Of a stretch of DNA of 64,000 nt, positions 9,227 to 18,505 are shown piece by piece. Each line of letters begins with the position of its first letter. Within the stretch, counting starts at the first letter, position 1. The stretch lies in NCBI GenBank assembly GCA_020638285.1, contig JACKIV010000005.1, positions 62,001 to 126,000 of the forward strand, read 5' to 3'. The notes under the pieces are model-generated. The model had not been told where the DNA came from. It saw nothing but the letters and a program-made list of their open reading frames with translations, and did no database searches. The stretch comes from Rhodospirillales bacterium. GTDB taxonomy: Bacteria > Pseudomonadota > Alphaproteobacteria > Micavibrionales > Micavibrionaceae. A program made the position numbers and the translations under genes.

Positions 9227-10171
9227 ATGGGCAAGACCAAATTCTGTACCGGCATCTCGGAAATATCGGACACCTATATGGGGTTGATCCTCGACCAGTG
9301 GGGCGTTCTCCATAACGGAGAAAAGCCCTATGAGGGCGTCGTGGACTGCCTCAAGGAACTCAAGTCCCGCAAGAAATACATCGTCATTCTGTCCAACTCC
9401 GGGAAAAAAGCCGAAGACAACAAAGCCAGTCTGAAAAAAATGGGCATCGGTCCGAGTCTTTACGATGCGATCGTCACCTCCGGCGAAATGACCTGGCAGG
9501 GCATTCACGATCAGGAGGACGGGTTTTTCAAGGGTCTTGGAAAATCGTGTTATGTCATTAGTCGGGGCGGAGATGTGGCCTTGCTGGAGGGAACCGGCGT
9601 CAAGGTCGCAAAAGACATTGAAAAAGCGGACTTTATCCTGATTACCGGGGTGGACGTCCCCAAAAAAACTCTGGCGGATTATGAGCCCGTCCTGCGCGCC
9701 GGGGTGCGGCGGGGGCTGAAAGCCCTGTGCGCCAACCCGGACACGCGGACCATGCTGGGGCTCGGCTTTATGATGGGGCCGGGGCAGATCGCCCGCCGGT
9801 ACGAAGATTTTGGGGGCGTCGTGCATTACATCGGCAAACCGCACCAGCCGATCTTTCAGCACTGCATCCGCCTGATGCAGAAAAAAGAAATCTACGCCGG
9901 ACAGATCGTGGTCGTGGGCGACACCATGGCGCATGATATCATGGGCGGCTGTCTTGCCGGGCTGGATACCTGTCTGGTCAAGGGTGGTCTACATTCCGGG
10001 ACGTTCCGGAACACGAAGAACCCGGCGGAGGTCGATCTGGCGCTCGAAAGCCTCGTGGCCCAGTATAACAACATCCGGCCTAACTATCTGATCGACCGCA
10101 TGTTCTGGGGCAAAACCCTGCCCGATCGCAAGCACAAGAAACGCGCCCAGCCCCGCAGCAAGGATCTGTAG
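9227..10171 (+). CDS. HAD-superfamily class IIA hydrolase (TIGR01459-like)
   Basis: 314 residues. HAD motif I reads 'LILDQWGVLHNG' near residue 23 (the usual DxDG becomes DQWG, as in this alphaproteobacterial family), motif II is 'ILSNSGKKAEDN', and the C-terminal 'VVGDTMAHDIMGG' supplies the acidic motif. The class IIA cap lies between. The family resembles NagD/4-nitrophenylphosphatase-like enzymes; the substrate is unknown. The gene ends 5 bases before the response regulator that starts at 10177, so the two are likely co-transcribed. Confidence 0.85.
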   Translation: MGKTKFCTGISEISDTYMGLILDQWGVLHNGEKPYEGVVDCLKELKSRKKYIVILSNSGKKAEDNKASLKKMGIGPSLYDAIVTSGEMTWQGIHDQEDGFFKGLGKSCYVISRGGDVALLEGTGVKVAKDIEKADFILITGVDVPKKTLADYEPVLRAGVRRGLKALCANPDTRTMLGLGFMMGPGQIARRYEDFGGVVHYIGKPHQPIFQHCIRLMQKKEIYAGQIVVVGDTMAHDIMGGCLAGLDTCLVKGGLHSGTFRNTKNPAEVDLALESLVAQYNNIRPNYLIDRMFWGKTLPDRKHKKRAQPRSKDL

Positions 10172-10176
10172 GTTCC

Positions 10177-10914
10177 GTGTTCTCGCCTGATCCACCCGAT
10201 CCCGATCCGGAAAATCTGCCGCATGTTCTGGTTGTGGATGACGATGACCGCATTCGCACTCTCGTCTCGCGCTATCTGCGCGCCAATGGATTTATCGTCG
10301 CCACCGCGCCGAACGCCGCCGCCGCGAGCGCAGTTCTGGACCGGGCGCAATTTGATCTTCTGATCGTGGACGTCATGATGCCCGGCGAAAACGGTTTTGA
10401 CTTCACCCGCCGGATCCGGGCGGAAAACGATATTCCCGTGCTTCTTCTGACGGCGCTGGGCGAGTCCTCCGACCGCATCGCGGGACTGGAAAGCGGCGCG
10501 GATGATTATCTGGCCAAACCGTTTGAACCCCGCGAGCTGGTCCTGCGCCTGCAGGCCATTTTGCGCCGCCGCCCGGCCCATAACGCCGCGCCACCGCCGA
10601 TGCAGATCGGACGATGGACCTACGATCCGGCAGGCGAGGATCTCATGGACCCGGAGACACAGGAAACCCGCCGCCTGACAAGCGTTGAGGCCGCTTTGCT
10701 GCGTGCGCTGGCCGGACAGGCCGGAACGCCTTTAAGCCGAGAGAATCTGTCCGTCTTGTGCGGGATGGAAAGCGATGCGACATCCACAGGGGGGCGGACA
10801 ATCGACGTTCAGGTCACACGCCTGCGCCGCAAACTCGAAGACGACGGGCGAACGCCGCGCTTTCTCCAGACCGTCCGGGGGCGGGGATATATGCTGCGCC
10901 CCGGCTCGCGCTGA
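10177..10914 (+). CDS. OmpR-family response regulator, PetR-like
   Basis: 245 residues starting from GTG. The receiver domain (about 15-135) has the acidic pair 'VVDDDDR', the phosphorylatable Asp in 'LLIVDVMMPG', and the conserved Lys in 'YLAKPFEP'. A winged-helix DNA-binding domain follows (about 145-243), with 'TRLRRKLEDD' and the terminal 'VRGRGYML'. The combination 'LLLTALGESSDRIAGLESGADDYLAKPFEP' is characteristic of alphaproteobacterial PetR-type regulators, which often lack an adjacent kinase; none is encoded nearby. It follows the HAD gene by 5 bases. Confidence 0.9.
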   Translation: MFSPDPPDPDPENLPHVLVVDDDDRIRTLVSRYLRANGFIVATAPNAAAASAVLDRAQFDLLIVDVMMPGENGFDFTRRIRAENDIPVLLLTALGESSDRIAGLESGADDYLAKPFEPRELVLRLQAILRRRPAHNAAPPPMQIGRWTYDPAGEDLMDPETQETRRLTSVEAALLRALAGQAGTPLSRENLSVLCGMESDATSTGGRTIDVQVTRLRRKLEDDGRTPRFLQTVRGRGYMLRPGSR

Positions 10915-10999
10915 GAACTATGAAAGCCCCTTGCGTCTTTGCAATAGAATGGTAATCTCCGGGCAACATTACCCCTGAAACCAGAGGATAATTTTTACC

Positions 11000-12424
11000 A
11001 TGATCCGCCGCAACCGCCAGACCAAGATCGTCGCCACGCTTGGGCCCGCCTCTTCAACGCGGGAGATGATTGAGAAGCTTTTCCGGGCCGGAGTGGACGT
11101 CTTCCGTCTGAATTTCAGTCACGGAAGCCACGCCGACCATCGCGCCCGCCTGTCCACCGTTCGCGCCCTTGAGGCCGAAACCGGACGGCCCGTAGGCGTC
11201 ATTGCGGATCTTCAGGGACCCAAGCTGCGCGTTGGCAAATTCAGCGACGGCAAGATTGCGATTGCTCCCGGACAGGTCATCCGGCTCGATCTGGACCCGA
11301 CGCCCGGGGACGGAACCCGCGTTAACCTGCCTCATCCGGAAATTATCGCCGTCATGAGTCCCGGCGATGAAATTCTGATCGACGATGGAAAGGTGCGCAT
11401 GCGCATCCGCGACAAAGGCCCGGACTTTCTAAGCGGAGAAATCGTCACCGGGGCTTTCCTTTCGGATCGCAAGGGGTTCAACGTGCCGGGCGTGATTTTG
11501 CCCATCGCGGCCCTGACGCCCAAGGACCGGGTGGATCTGGAGGCCGCACTGGATATGGGCGTGGACTGGATCGCGCAATCCTTTGTCCAGAAACCAGAGG
11601 ACGTGGCCGAAGCCCGCGACCTGATCGCCGGACGCGCCGCCCTCATGATAAAGGTTGAAAAGCCTTCGGCGCTCGACCATATCGACGCCATGCTGGAACT
11701 GGCCGACGGGGTCATGCTCGCGCGCGGCGATCTGGGCGTGGAAATCCCCGCCGAAAATGTGCCATCCGTCCAGAAACATATCGTCCGCAAAGTCCGTTTT
11801 TCCGGCAAGCCGATCATCGTAGCAACCCAGATGCTCGAATCCATGATCGAGAACGCCCGGCCCACGCGAGCCGAGGCCAGTGACGTGGCCACCGCCGTTT
11901 ACGATGGTGCAGACGCCGTGATGCTCTCGGCGGAAACCGCCTCTGGCGCATGGCCCGTCGAAGCTGTTGAAATCATGGACAAGATCGCAACACGAACAGA
12001 GGCCGACGAAACCTATCGCCGCATCATCGATTCGGATTCGCCCACGGGATATGAAGGCAGCGCATCGGACGCTATCACCGCCGCTGCACATCAAGTGGCC
12101 AACAGCATCAAAGCCACCTGTATCACAAACTACACATCTTCCGGATCGACAACCCTGCGCACCGCGCGGCGCAGGCCCGCCATGCCTATTTTGTGTCTGA
12201 CCGAACATACGGCGGTTGCCCGGCGGCTGGTTCTGTCCTATGGCGTTCATCCGGTTCAGGTGGACGGCGCGACGGATTTTGCAAGCGCCGTTCGCAAGGC
12301 CGTTGCACAGGCCCGCATTCAGGAGATGGCCAACCCCGGACAAAGAATTGTTATCACAGCAGGCGTCCCCTTCGGCACATCGGGATCCACCAATATCCTG
12401 CGCGTGGCCATCGTCGAGGAGTAA
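11000..12424 (+). CDS. pyk: Pyruvate kinase
   Basis: Converts phosphoenolpyruvate and ADP to pyruvate and ATP, the last step of glycolysis. 474 residues, full length. It begins 'TKIVATLGPASS', has the barrel motif 'FRLNFSHGSH', the active-site signature 'LMIKVEKPSALDHID' with catalytic Lys near residue 220, 'MLARGDLGVEIP', and 'SAETASGAWPVEAV'. The C-terminal regulatory domain is intact. AGAGGA precedes the ATG by 11 bases. Downstream, the membrane-protein gene starts 16 bases after the stop. Confidence 0.97.
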   Translation: MIRRNRQTKIVATLGPASSTREMIEKLFRAGVDVFRLNFSHGSHADHRARLSTVRALEAETGRPVGVIADLQGPKLRVGKFSDGKIAIAPGQVIRLDLDPTPGDGTRVNLPHPEIIAVMSPGDEILIDDGKVRMRIRDKGPDFLSGEIVTGAFLSDRKGFNVPGVILPIAALTPKDRVDLEAALDMGVDWIAQSFVQKPEDVAEARDLIAGRAALMIKVEKPSALDHIDAMLELADGVMLARGDLGVEIPAENVPSVQKHIVRKVRFSGKPIIVATQMLESMIENARPTRAEASDVATAVYDGADAVMLSAETASGAWPVEAVEIMDKIATRTEADETYRRIIDSDSPTGYEGSASDAITAAAHQVANSIKATCITNYTSSGSTTLRTARRRPAMPILCLTEHTAVARRLVLSYGVHPVQVDGATDFASAVRKAVAQARIQEMANPGQRIVITAGVPFGTSGSTNILRVAIVEE

Positions 12425-12440
12425 AGCAAAAAGGGAAGCC

Positions 12441-13664
12441 ATGCGCCTGACCGCATTAATGGTCGCCCTTGGGCTTTACGGCGTTGTGGGCTCACCCACG
12501 CCGGACCGGCCCGGACTGGCTGAAGCCTTCATCGGTGGGCTTCTGGTCTTTGCCGTCTTTCCCGATGTTGCACGCCAGATCCCTGCGTGCCTGAGATTTC
12601 GTGCGCCGGGATGGGTTCTTGCCGGATGGGCGTTTTTTCTCTATGCCGCAACGGTTCCCATCGTGATCGCCCTGATGCATGACCGTAACATCGCAAATAT
12701 TTTGCGTGACCTCATTTTCCTGCTTTTCTTTCTCATGCCATTGTGGATGGGCCCATTGATACAGATGCGTCCGCAAAGAAAATTTTTGCTGCGCGGAGCC
12801 GTATTGTGGATTGGAATCGCTTTTTCGATCCGCACGATTCTGCCTGGACTGAATGAGATTCTCCCCGGCGTGGATTTAAGCGGCCCTCTCTATCTGGCCA
12901 TTGCCCCAAGCGTTCTGTTCACGACATTCTATCTGGCAGGAAGAACTCTGGACCAAGCCGCATGCGGAGGAGTGCGCCCCGACTCCCTCGTCAAAATCGG
13001 TATGTTCGGCGCACTGGCCTGCGCTCCCTTCTTCGCCCTTGTTCTGACCTTGCAGAGAATCAGCCTCGTGGCTCTGGCGTTTTGCATCACGGCATGGATC
13101 GTCATGTGGCTCATCCGTACACCCCGCCGGGCCGTTTTCCCGGCTCTGATGATCGGCCTGGCCCTGTTTTTCGGTGCGGGGGCGCTGGGCGCCCTGATTG
13201 AGGCCATTTCCCTCAAGACGGCCCTTGTCGGCGTCAACAGCCGATTCGGCGAAGCCTTGATCGCCATCGACAGTCTCTCGGAAAATTTTGGAACGGCTCT
13301 GCTGGGGCTGGGCTGGGGCGCGACGATTCCCTCACCCGCAACGGCGGGCGTGCCAGTGAATTTTACGCATAGCCTTGTAACCATGCTGTGGATGAAGACC
13401 GGACTTGTCGGTCTGGCTCTGGCGGGCGCCTATGTCACCGGCATCGCAGCGCGGCTTGTGCGCGGAATGCACGCCGATCCGGTCATGGCTCTGGCCTTGA
13501 CCTTCCCCATCGCCATCGACCTGTTTTTATACGCCAGTTATAAATCTCTCGATTTCGGCCTTGTTCTTTTGATGGCCAGCGTTTTTCAGGCCGATGCCCG
13601 CCGCACCGCGCGCAGATACAAAATCCCCAGAACGAGAGAGCCGACAAACGTGGTCAAGGCATAG
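12441..13664 (+). CDS. Polytopic membrane protein, O-antigen ligase/polymerase-like
   Basis: 407 residues from the ATG at 12441, preceded by AGGGAAGC; a longer frame would run back into pyk. About ten to twelve hydrophobic segments (for example 'LALTLQRISLVALAFCITAW' and the stretch near 13500-13590) and a loop-rich middle resemble WaaL/Wzy-type O-antigen ligases and polymerases, but the family's sequence is poorly conserved and I see no decisive motif. Its 3' end overlaps the convergent flippase gene by 79 bases, and the pairing of a ligase-like protein with a flippase supports a polysaccharide role. Confidence 0.65.
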   Translation: MRLTALMVALGLYGVVGSPTPDRPGLAEAFIGGLLVFAVFPDVARQIPACLRFRAPGWVLAGWAFFLYAATVPIVIALMHDRNIANILRDLIFLLFFLMPLWMGPLIQMRPQRKFLLRGAVLWIGIAFSIRTILPGLNEILPGVDLSGPLYLAIAPSVLFTTFYLAGRTLDQAACGGVRPDSLVKIGMFGALACAPFFALVLTLQRISLVALAFCITAWIVMWLIRTPRRAVFPALMIGLALFFGAGALGALIEAISLKTALVGVNSRFGEALIAIDSLSENFGTALLGLGWGATIPSPATAGVPVNFTHSLVTMLWMKTGLVGLALAGAYVTGIAARLVRGMHADPVMALALTFPIAIDLFLYASYKSLDFGLVLLMASVFQADARRTARRYKIPRTREPTNVVKA

Positions 13665-14872
13665 CCACCTGTCGCCCCTGCCAACCCGAATCGATCCACC
13701 AGAAAAAATCCGGCCAGAAGAGTCGTTGCAAATCCGGCGGCATGAAAGGCCGGATTGATCCACGGCTTGTTCAGCGCCAGAACCCCCAGTTGAACGGGCG
13801 CATTCAGAAATGTTGGAACAAGACTCAGACTCACCAGAAAAATGGCGGGCCCAAGGCCGGAAAAATCCCCGCCATACACGAACGACACGAGCGGTCCGCC
13901 GAACAGAGCCAACCCCCCGATCAGAAGAAGAACCGGCGCAAGCAAGGCTCCGGCGCTCAGGACAATCAACCGATTCATGGCCCACACGCCATGATCGGCC
14001 TGCACCTGAATCAGTTTTGGGCGGAAAAAATTCGTAAAACCGATAATCAGGGGATTGAGTAGATTGACGATGCTCATGCACGCTGCAAAGGCACCGGTGC
14101 CTTTCTCGCCCTGCTGCAAATACAAAAACCACGGGAAGGCGTACAGGCTCCCGATATGACACACGCTTCCGGCCAGAAGCCAGCGGCCATATTTCAGGTT
14201 TTCCCGCGTATCCGCCACGATGTCCAGCCCCCGGAAATCGAACTGGCGACGCAGCAGGACAAAACAGACAAACGCCGCGCCGCCTGTGGCTCCGGCCAGC
14301 GCCAGATACGCCGTGGCGGGTGAAAGAACGCCCGCGCCCAGAAAGGAAAACAACAGGGCGAATTGAAGCGCGCTGACCCCGCCATCAAGAAGCATAGCCG
14401 CACGCATCCGGAACGAAGTAAAGAACATCCGGCGGAAGAACTCGCGGATAAACAAAAACGGCAGGGCTCCGGCCAGCGCGGTGAAAACGGGTTGAAGTGA
14501 CTCATTTCCCGCAACCAGCGCCGCCCCGCCGGCAACCAGAAACACAAACGCCATGGCCACGGCAAGCAACGCCGATTGAACCAGCGCCCCGGCGGTCAAA
14601 CGCGGTCTGGTTTCCTCGGAAGCATGGTGAAAGTGATACGTGTAAGGCGTGGCCAGCAATGTATCCTGAAAAATCAGGGAGAAGGTCACGACAGTCATGC
14701 CCAGAGCGAACACGCCCAGATCACCAACAGACAGGAAACGCCCGATGATGACGCCGGTCAGAAAATTGGTTCCGCTGTGGATGGCCTGGTCGCCAAGCGT
14801 AAAAACCGCCGCTCCGATATGACGACGGTGTCGATCGAGCAGACGGGAAAAGAAAGGCGAGCGAACCATCAT
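13586..14872 (-). CDS. Oligosaccharide flippase, Wzx/MOP superfamily
   Basis: 428 residues, with about twelve to fourteen transmembrane helices throughout and charged ends, typical of Wzx-type lipid-linked oligosaccharide flippases. The N-terminus ('GDQAIHSGTNFLTGVIIGRFLSVGDLG') matches the usual first helix pair of the polysaccharide-biosynthesis branch of the MOP superfamily. The start could be either of two adjacent ATGs; GAGG lies immediately upstream. It converges on and overlaps the O-antigen-ligase-like gene. The substrate is not deducible. Confidence 0.8.
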   Translation of the reverse strand: MMVRSPFFSRLLDRHRRHIGAAVFTLGDQAIHSGTNFLTGVIIGRFLSVGDLGVFALGMTVVTFSLIFQDTLLATPYTYHFHHASEETRPRLTAGALVQSALLAVAMAFVFLVAGGAALVAGNESLQPVFTALAGALPFLFIREFFRRMFFTSFRMRAAMLLDGGVSALQFALLFSFLGAGVLSPATAYLALAGATGGAAFVCFVLLRRQFDFRGLDIVADTRENLKYGRWLLAGSVCHIGSLYAFPWFLYLQQGEKGTGAFAACMSIVNLLNPLIIGFTNFFRPKLIQVQADHGVWAMNRLIVLSAGALLAPVLLLIGGLALFGGPLVSFVYGGDFSGLGPAIFLVSLSLVPTFLNAPVQLGVLALNKPWINPAFHAAGFATTLLAGFFLVDRFGLAGATGGYALTTFVGSLVLGILYLRAVRRASA

Positions 14873-14911
14873 CCTCAGAAAACTCGCCTTTCGAGGTTCA
14901 TTCCGTTCGTT

Positions 14912-15538
14912 TTACCCGCGCACGACTTTCGGAGGACGGATCTTGGCCGTCTGGCCCGAAGGATCAATCCAGCCAATATTCCCGTCCGGACGGCGATAGA
15001 CAACATTCAACTCGCCATGCCCGCCGTTGCGGAACAAAAACATATCCCGCCCGGCCAGATCCATCCGCATGACGGCCTCGGACACGGTCAGGGTTTCAAT
15101 CTCCGTGGTCATATCCGCAATCACAACGGGATCGCCCTGCGATGCATCATCCTCGGTTTCCTCTTCCGCATGCGCAGCGAGAGTATAGTCGGGGACTTTA
15201 AGACTTTCGACCTGAACAGCGGCTTCCTGCCGTTCGTTGTGGTCACGCAAACGGTTCTTGTACCGCCGAAGCTGTTTGCCCAGTTTTTCATTGGCTTCGT
15301 TGAAAGCCAGATACGGCTCGCCCTCCAGCGCCTCGGCGACGATATGGACATTCTTTCCCACGCGGAAAGAAATCCGGCACCGATACAACCCATGGCCGTG
15401 ACCTTCTCGGGAAAATGTCACGGAGGGCTCTATGATCTTGTTGAAATATTTTGATTTTGTTTCGTCAATCTTTTCGGTGACGTGCGTGCGCAAGGCATCG
15501 CCGACATCCATCTGTTTGCCCTGAATGATCGGTTTCAT
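14912..15538 (-). CDS. hpf: Ribosome hibernation promoting factor, long form
   Basis: Binds the 30S subunit and promotes inactive 100S ribosome dimers in stationary phase. 208 residues. The N-terminal S30AE domain (about 1-105) begins 'IIQGKQMDVGDALRTHV' and includes 'AFNEANEKLGKQLRRYK'; after an acidic linker the C-terminal dimerisation domain (about 150-208) has 'LTVSEAVMRMDLAGRDMFLFRN' ending 'NIGWIDPSG'. Both domains mark the long form found in most bacteria outside the gammaproteobacteria. A good AGAGGGG Shine-Dalgarno precedes the ATG. Alphaproteobacteria often have rpoN just upstream; it is not in this position. Confidence 0.95.
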   Translation of the reverse strand: MKPIIQGKQMDVGDALRTHVTEKIDETKSKYFNKIIEPSVTFSREGHGHGLYRCRISFRVGKNVHIVAEALEGEPYLAFNEANEKLGKQLRRYKNRLRDHNERQEAAVQVESLKVPDYTLAAHAEEETEDDASQGDPVVIADMTTEIETLTVSEAVMRMDLAGRDMFLFRNGGHGELNVVYRRPDGNIGWIDPSGQTAKIRPPKVVRG

Positions 15539-15651
15539 GGAAATACCCCTCTTTCGTGTCCGTTTCCGGATGTTTTCTTGCCCTTATAATTCTAGGCCTT
15601 TCCCGTGCGCGCGGCAAGGTCCAGGACTGAAAATCTTGGCACGCCCCCTTT

Positions 15652-16578
15652 TCATCGGGGCTTCACCAGGAGTTCCATTACCGCCATCCGTACCGGAATT
15701 CCATTGGCAACCTGTTTGAGAATCAGGCTCCGGGCCGGATCGTCGGCGACTTCGTCGGCGATTTCCACGCCGCGATTCATCGGACCGGGATGCATGACCA
15801 GAGCCCCCGGCCCGGCCAGAGCCAGACGCGCGGGTGTGAGGCCATACTGGTTAAAATACGCCGCGTCCGAAGGAATTTCCGAGGACTCCATCCGCTCCTT
15901 TTGAATGCGCAGCATCATGACGATATCCGCGCCGGGAAGGCCGTCTTCCAGCGTTGTAAATCGCTCAATGCCCGTGGCGGGAAGATTTTCCGGCATCAGA
16001 GACGGCGGTGCAATGATCCGGACCTTTGCGCCCATCCGGGTGAGCAGAATCATGTTGGACCCCGCCACGCGGCTGTGCGCCACATCCCCGCAAATGGCCA
16101 CGTTCAAGCCTTCCAGAGACCCTTTGGCCTCGATCATGGTCATGGCATCAAGCAAAGCCTGCGTAGGGTGTTCGCGCCACGAATCCCCCGCATTGATAAC
16201 CGGGCAATCCACCCGCCCGGCCACGAAATCCGGCGCGCCATAGTCGGAATGGCGCAGCACGATCGCATCGGGCGCCATGGCGTTCAGGTTCAGGATCGTA
16301 TCCAGAAACGTCTCGCCCTTTTTGGTGGAACTGGTGCCCTTGTCCCACGTCACAACCTCGGCACCCAGACGTTTCGCCGCAATTTCAAAGGAATTGCGCG
16401 TGCGCGTGGAGTCTTCGTAAAAGACATTGAGGATGATTTTCCCCCTCAACCGGTCAGAAATAAATTCGGGACTTTTCATCTCGGCCTTGAGCGCGCTGGC
16501 GCGGTCCAGAAGCACCCGTATATCAGTATCCGAAAGAGGCGCAATCCCGGTCAGATGGCCAACAGAAAGCAAAGACAT
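15652..16578 (-). CDS. pyrB: Aspartate carbamoyltransferase catalytic chain
   Basis: Joins carbamoyl phosphate and aspartate in pyrimidine synthesis. 308 residues from the ATG at 16578, preceded by AAGGA; a longer in-frame ATG at 16629 has no Shine-Dalgarno and the added residues are not family-like. Motifs are intact: the carbamoyl-phosphate loop 'EDSTRTRNSFE', 'SSTKKGE', 'GDSWREHPTQALLD', 'GDVAHSRVA' and 'HPGPMNRGVE'. In many alphaproteobacteria pyrC follows directly; here HPF is downstream and no dihydroorotase is seen. Confidence 0.97.
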   Translation of the reverse strand: MSLLSVGHLTGIAPLSDTDIRVLLDRASALKAEMKSPEFISDRLRGKIILNVFYEDSTRTRNSFEIAAKRLGAEVVTWDKGTSSTKKGETFLDTILNLNAMAPDAIVLRHSDYGAPDFVAGRVDCPVINAGDSWREHPTQALLDAMTMIEAKGSLEGLNVAICGDVAHSRVAGSNMILLTRMGAKVRIIAPPSLMPENLPATGIERFTTLEDGLPGADIVMMLRIQKERMESSEIPSDAAYFNQYGLTPARLALAGPGALVMHPGPMNRGVEIADEVADDPARSLILKQVANGIPVRMAVMELLVKPR

Positions 16579-16638
16579 GTCCTTATAGACTCCGGCGATG
16601 AAGAACCGATCCATCCTACAGGAAAACAAGGACAGGCT

Positions 16639-17985
16639 TCAACCAAAAGAAGGCGCCCAGTTATTTGATGTCCCGGAATTGTACATTGGGCCGGAAGAAG
16701 ACTCGTCCAACGCCGGCGCGCTTTGAGAGTCGGGAGCAGGGTCCGGTTCCGGCTCTGGTTCCGGAGTTGCTTCGGGTTCGGGCTGAGGGAAGTTTTGAGC
16801 ATTCGATTCGGCTATTGCATCGGGGGAAACAGTGTTTTGAAAATTTGCTGCGACCTCTGCGCCCAGATCCTGACCTGCCTCCGCAGCATCGGGAACGTAT
16901 TTTTCCAAAGATTCCCTATAGCCGGTGAATAGCTGGTCTGCAGCGCTGTCTTTCGGAACCATTCCATTTTCCTGAATGGCTTGCGCTGTAGCATAGGCCA
17001 ACTCCGGATTTCCGTTCAGAAGCTGCGCGCCCGCTGTTGCATTTCCAAGAGCCTTTGCAACATCCGGCGCATGCTCCGGATCCTTCAAGAGGTCCGGATT
17101 ATTCTGTGCCTCCATCAAAATCCAGGCACCATCGAAGGCCTGAGATGGATTCTGATAAACCTGTCCGGCCATGTCGGGATGCGCCCGGTTAAACTCATCG
17201 ACCCCGCCAAGCCGGATAATCTCGGCCTGAGTCGCCATGGAATATTCCATCGTTCTGGCCTGCACGATCGCTGCACTGGCTTCTTCCTTCGAATAACCCT
17301 GTGACTCAGGATATATCGTCTCATGGCTGTCCACCTGCTTCATCAGGATGTTTTGACCAACCTCCATGGCGGCTTCTTTTGTGTCTTCTACAGGGGTCCC
17401 CCGAAACACCCCCAGAGCACGCGCACCGGATAGCGCTTCAGGAACGGCAGGATCCAGACGACTGTTCGGATCGGAAGCCGCGGCCCTGTAACCATCCATC
17501 GCCTGTTTGTCGGCAAGCCATTCATCCTGCTGTCTGTGTATATGGCCCTGTTCATGACGAATGGTCATCTCTGCCCAGTCTGCCGTGTCTCCGGGGATGC
17601 TTTTTTCATCCAGGTGCTCTTTGGGAATATGGCTGACCAGAGAAAAAAGGGACTTTTTGTCCTGATAGGCCATGTTTCCTGCCATAACAAAAACTTCCTG
17701 CCCCTCCGGAGTCTTCAAACTTGAGTGGTGGAGACGGACAGCATTATTAAAGTTAACATCCTGCTCAAACATCCCGGCGATTTGATGGCTGAAAGCCCCC
17801 GCCGTTACACCAATCTGACCAAAACCCGTCAGTGATTTCCCGATAGCCTCCGACGAAATACGCCCATCCGGACCTGTCATATCTCCGATATCAAGATAAA
17901 CACTCGGGATTCCTGCATCCGGAATATGAATCCCCTGCAACTCCATCAGTCGCCGGGTTTCCGTGGTCATATAAGTCTCTGCCAT
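16639..17985 (-). CDS. Unknown protein with an HEQGH zinc-peptidase-like motif
   Basis: 448 residues; no family recognised. At residues 144-148 it has HEQGH, followed by E155-W-L-A-D159; the spacing HExxH...ExxxD resembles M48-type and related gluzincins, so a zinc metallopeptidase is plausible. There is no signal peptide or membrane helix. A helical, Ala/Gln-rich middle ends in a Pro-Glu repeat tail (about 400-425, 'PEPEATPEPEPEPDP') and a Ser/Asn-rich end, features often found in exported or surface-exposed proteins. AGGAGAAGG precedes the ATG by 5 bases. It is flanked by a long AT-rich intergenic region. Confidence 0.7.
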   Translation of the reverse strand: MAETYMTTETRRLMELQGIHIPDAGIPSVYLDIGDMTGPDGRISSEAIGKSLTGFGQIGVTAGAFSHQIAGMFEQDVNFNNAVRLHHSSLKTPEGQEVFVMAGNMAYQDKKSLFSLVSHIPKEHLDEKSIPGDTADWAEMTIRHEQGHIHRQQDEWLADKQAMDGYRAAASDPNSRLDPAVPEALSGARALGVFRGTPVEDTKEAAMEVGQNILMKQVDSHETIYPESQGYSKEEASAAIVQARTMEYSMATQAEIIRLGGVDEFNRAHPDMAGQVYQNPSQAFDGAWILMEAQNNPDLLKDPEHAPDVAKALGNATAGAQLLNGNPELAYATAQAIQENGMVPKDSAADQLFTGYRESLEKYVPDAAEAGQDLGAEVAANFQNTVSPDAIAESNAQNFPQPEPEATPEPEPEPDPAPDSQSAPALDESSSGPMYNSGTSNNWAPSFG

Positions 17986-18300
17986 AGCCTTCTCCTGATA
18001 TATGGCTCCTTTTGGTTTTATCCTCCATACCTATGGAAGCCTTTTGGAATCATAACTTCATATCCTTGAGACTCCATTATAATTCAATTTATGTTAAATA
18101 ACGAAGTTTTCAGATGTCCTCTTCCGTTTCCCTGCAAAAATGTCCTCGAAAGTCGGCAAAACATGCCGGGTATGGCAAAAAAGACACTCTCCCAAAGCGA
18201 TAAAACACCCTATCCTTATTGATATAGCCCAAAGATACTTGCCAAGCTATTGTTTAAAATAGACAAAATAAACACCCCCTCCATTCTGCCTCCCTCCGCC
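17986..18300. other. AT-rich intergenic region
   Basis: Between two divergent units. It presumably contains the promoter of the minus-strand HEQGH gene and upstream control sequences for the small gene at 18386. The DNA is conspicuously AT-rich around 18030-18100 and 18200-18280. I see no coding frame with a ribosome-binding site. Confidence 0.4.
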
Positions 18301-18317
18301 CGGCACACCCCTTGCAT
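18301..18317 (+). promoter_or_regulatory. Candidate sigma54 (-24/-12) promoter
   Basis: The sequence CGGCACACCCCTTGCAT contains GG at 18302-18303 and GC at 18314-18315 with exactly ten bases between, and matches the GGCAC...TTGCAT core of RpoN promoters. The expected transcript would start near 18327 and carry the 39-residue frame. A TATAAT at 18321-18326 lacks a good -35 partner. No activator-binding site was identified. Confidence 0.45.
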
Positions 18318-18385
18318 TTCTATAATCATGGAAAACCGGGATAGGCTCGGCGAACAAGGAAAATCGAAAAAGCAGGAGGCTTGCG

Positions 18386-18505
18386 ATGGTTAACTATATC
18401 TATGGCGCGGCGACGATGTTTCTGTTCTCAACGGCGGTCGAGGTGATCGACGACAATGTCCATAATTCGCTCTGGTACCACATCAATCTGTATCTGCCTT
18501 TTTGA
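18386..18505 (+). CDS. Small hydrophobic protein of 39 residues
   Basis: Unrecognised. The frame reads MVNYIYGAATMFLFSTAVEV and continues to a terminal LYLPF with stop at 18503-18505. AGGAGG sits 7 bases before the ATG, the strongest possible ribosome-binding site, and a hairpin-plus-T-run terminator follows at 18597. The first 18 residues are hydrophobic enough to associate with a membrane. A sigma54-like promoter lies about 70 bases upstream. Support is contextual; there is no homology I can name. The transcript could also act as a small RNA. Confidence 0.5.
   Translation: MVNYIYGAATMFLFSTAVEVIDDNVHNSLWYHINLYLPF

Noticed and set aside
9056..9934. A 292-residue minus-strand frame
   Set aside because: Antisense to the HAD hydrolase gene.
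11429..12442. A 337-residue minus-strand frame
   Set aside because: Antisense to pyruvate kinase; low-complexity Gly/Cys/His-rich reading typical of a shadow frame.
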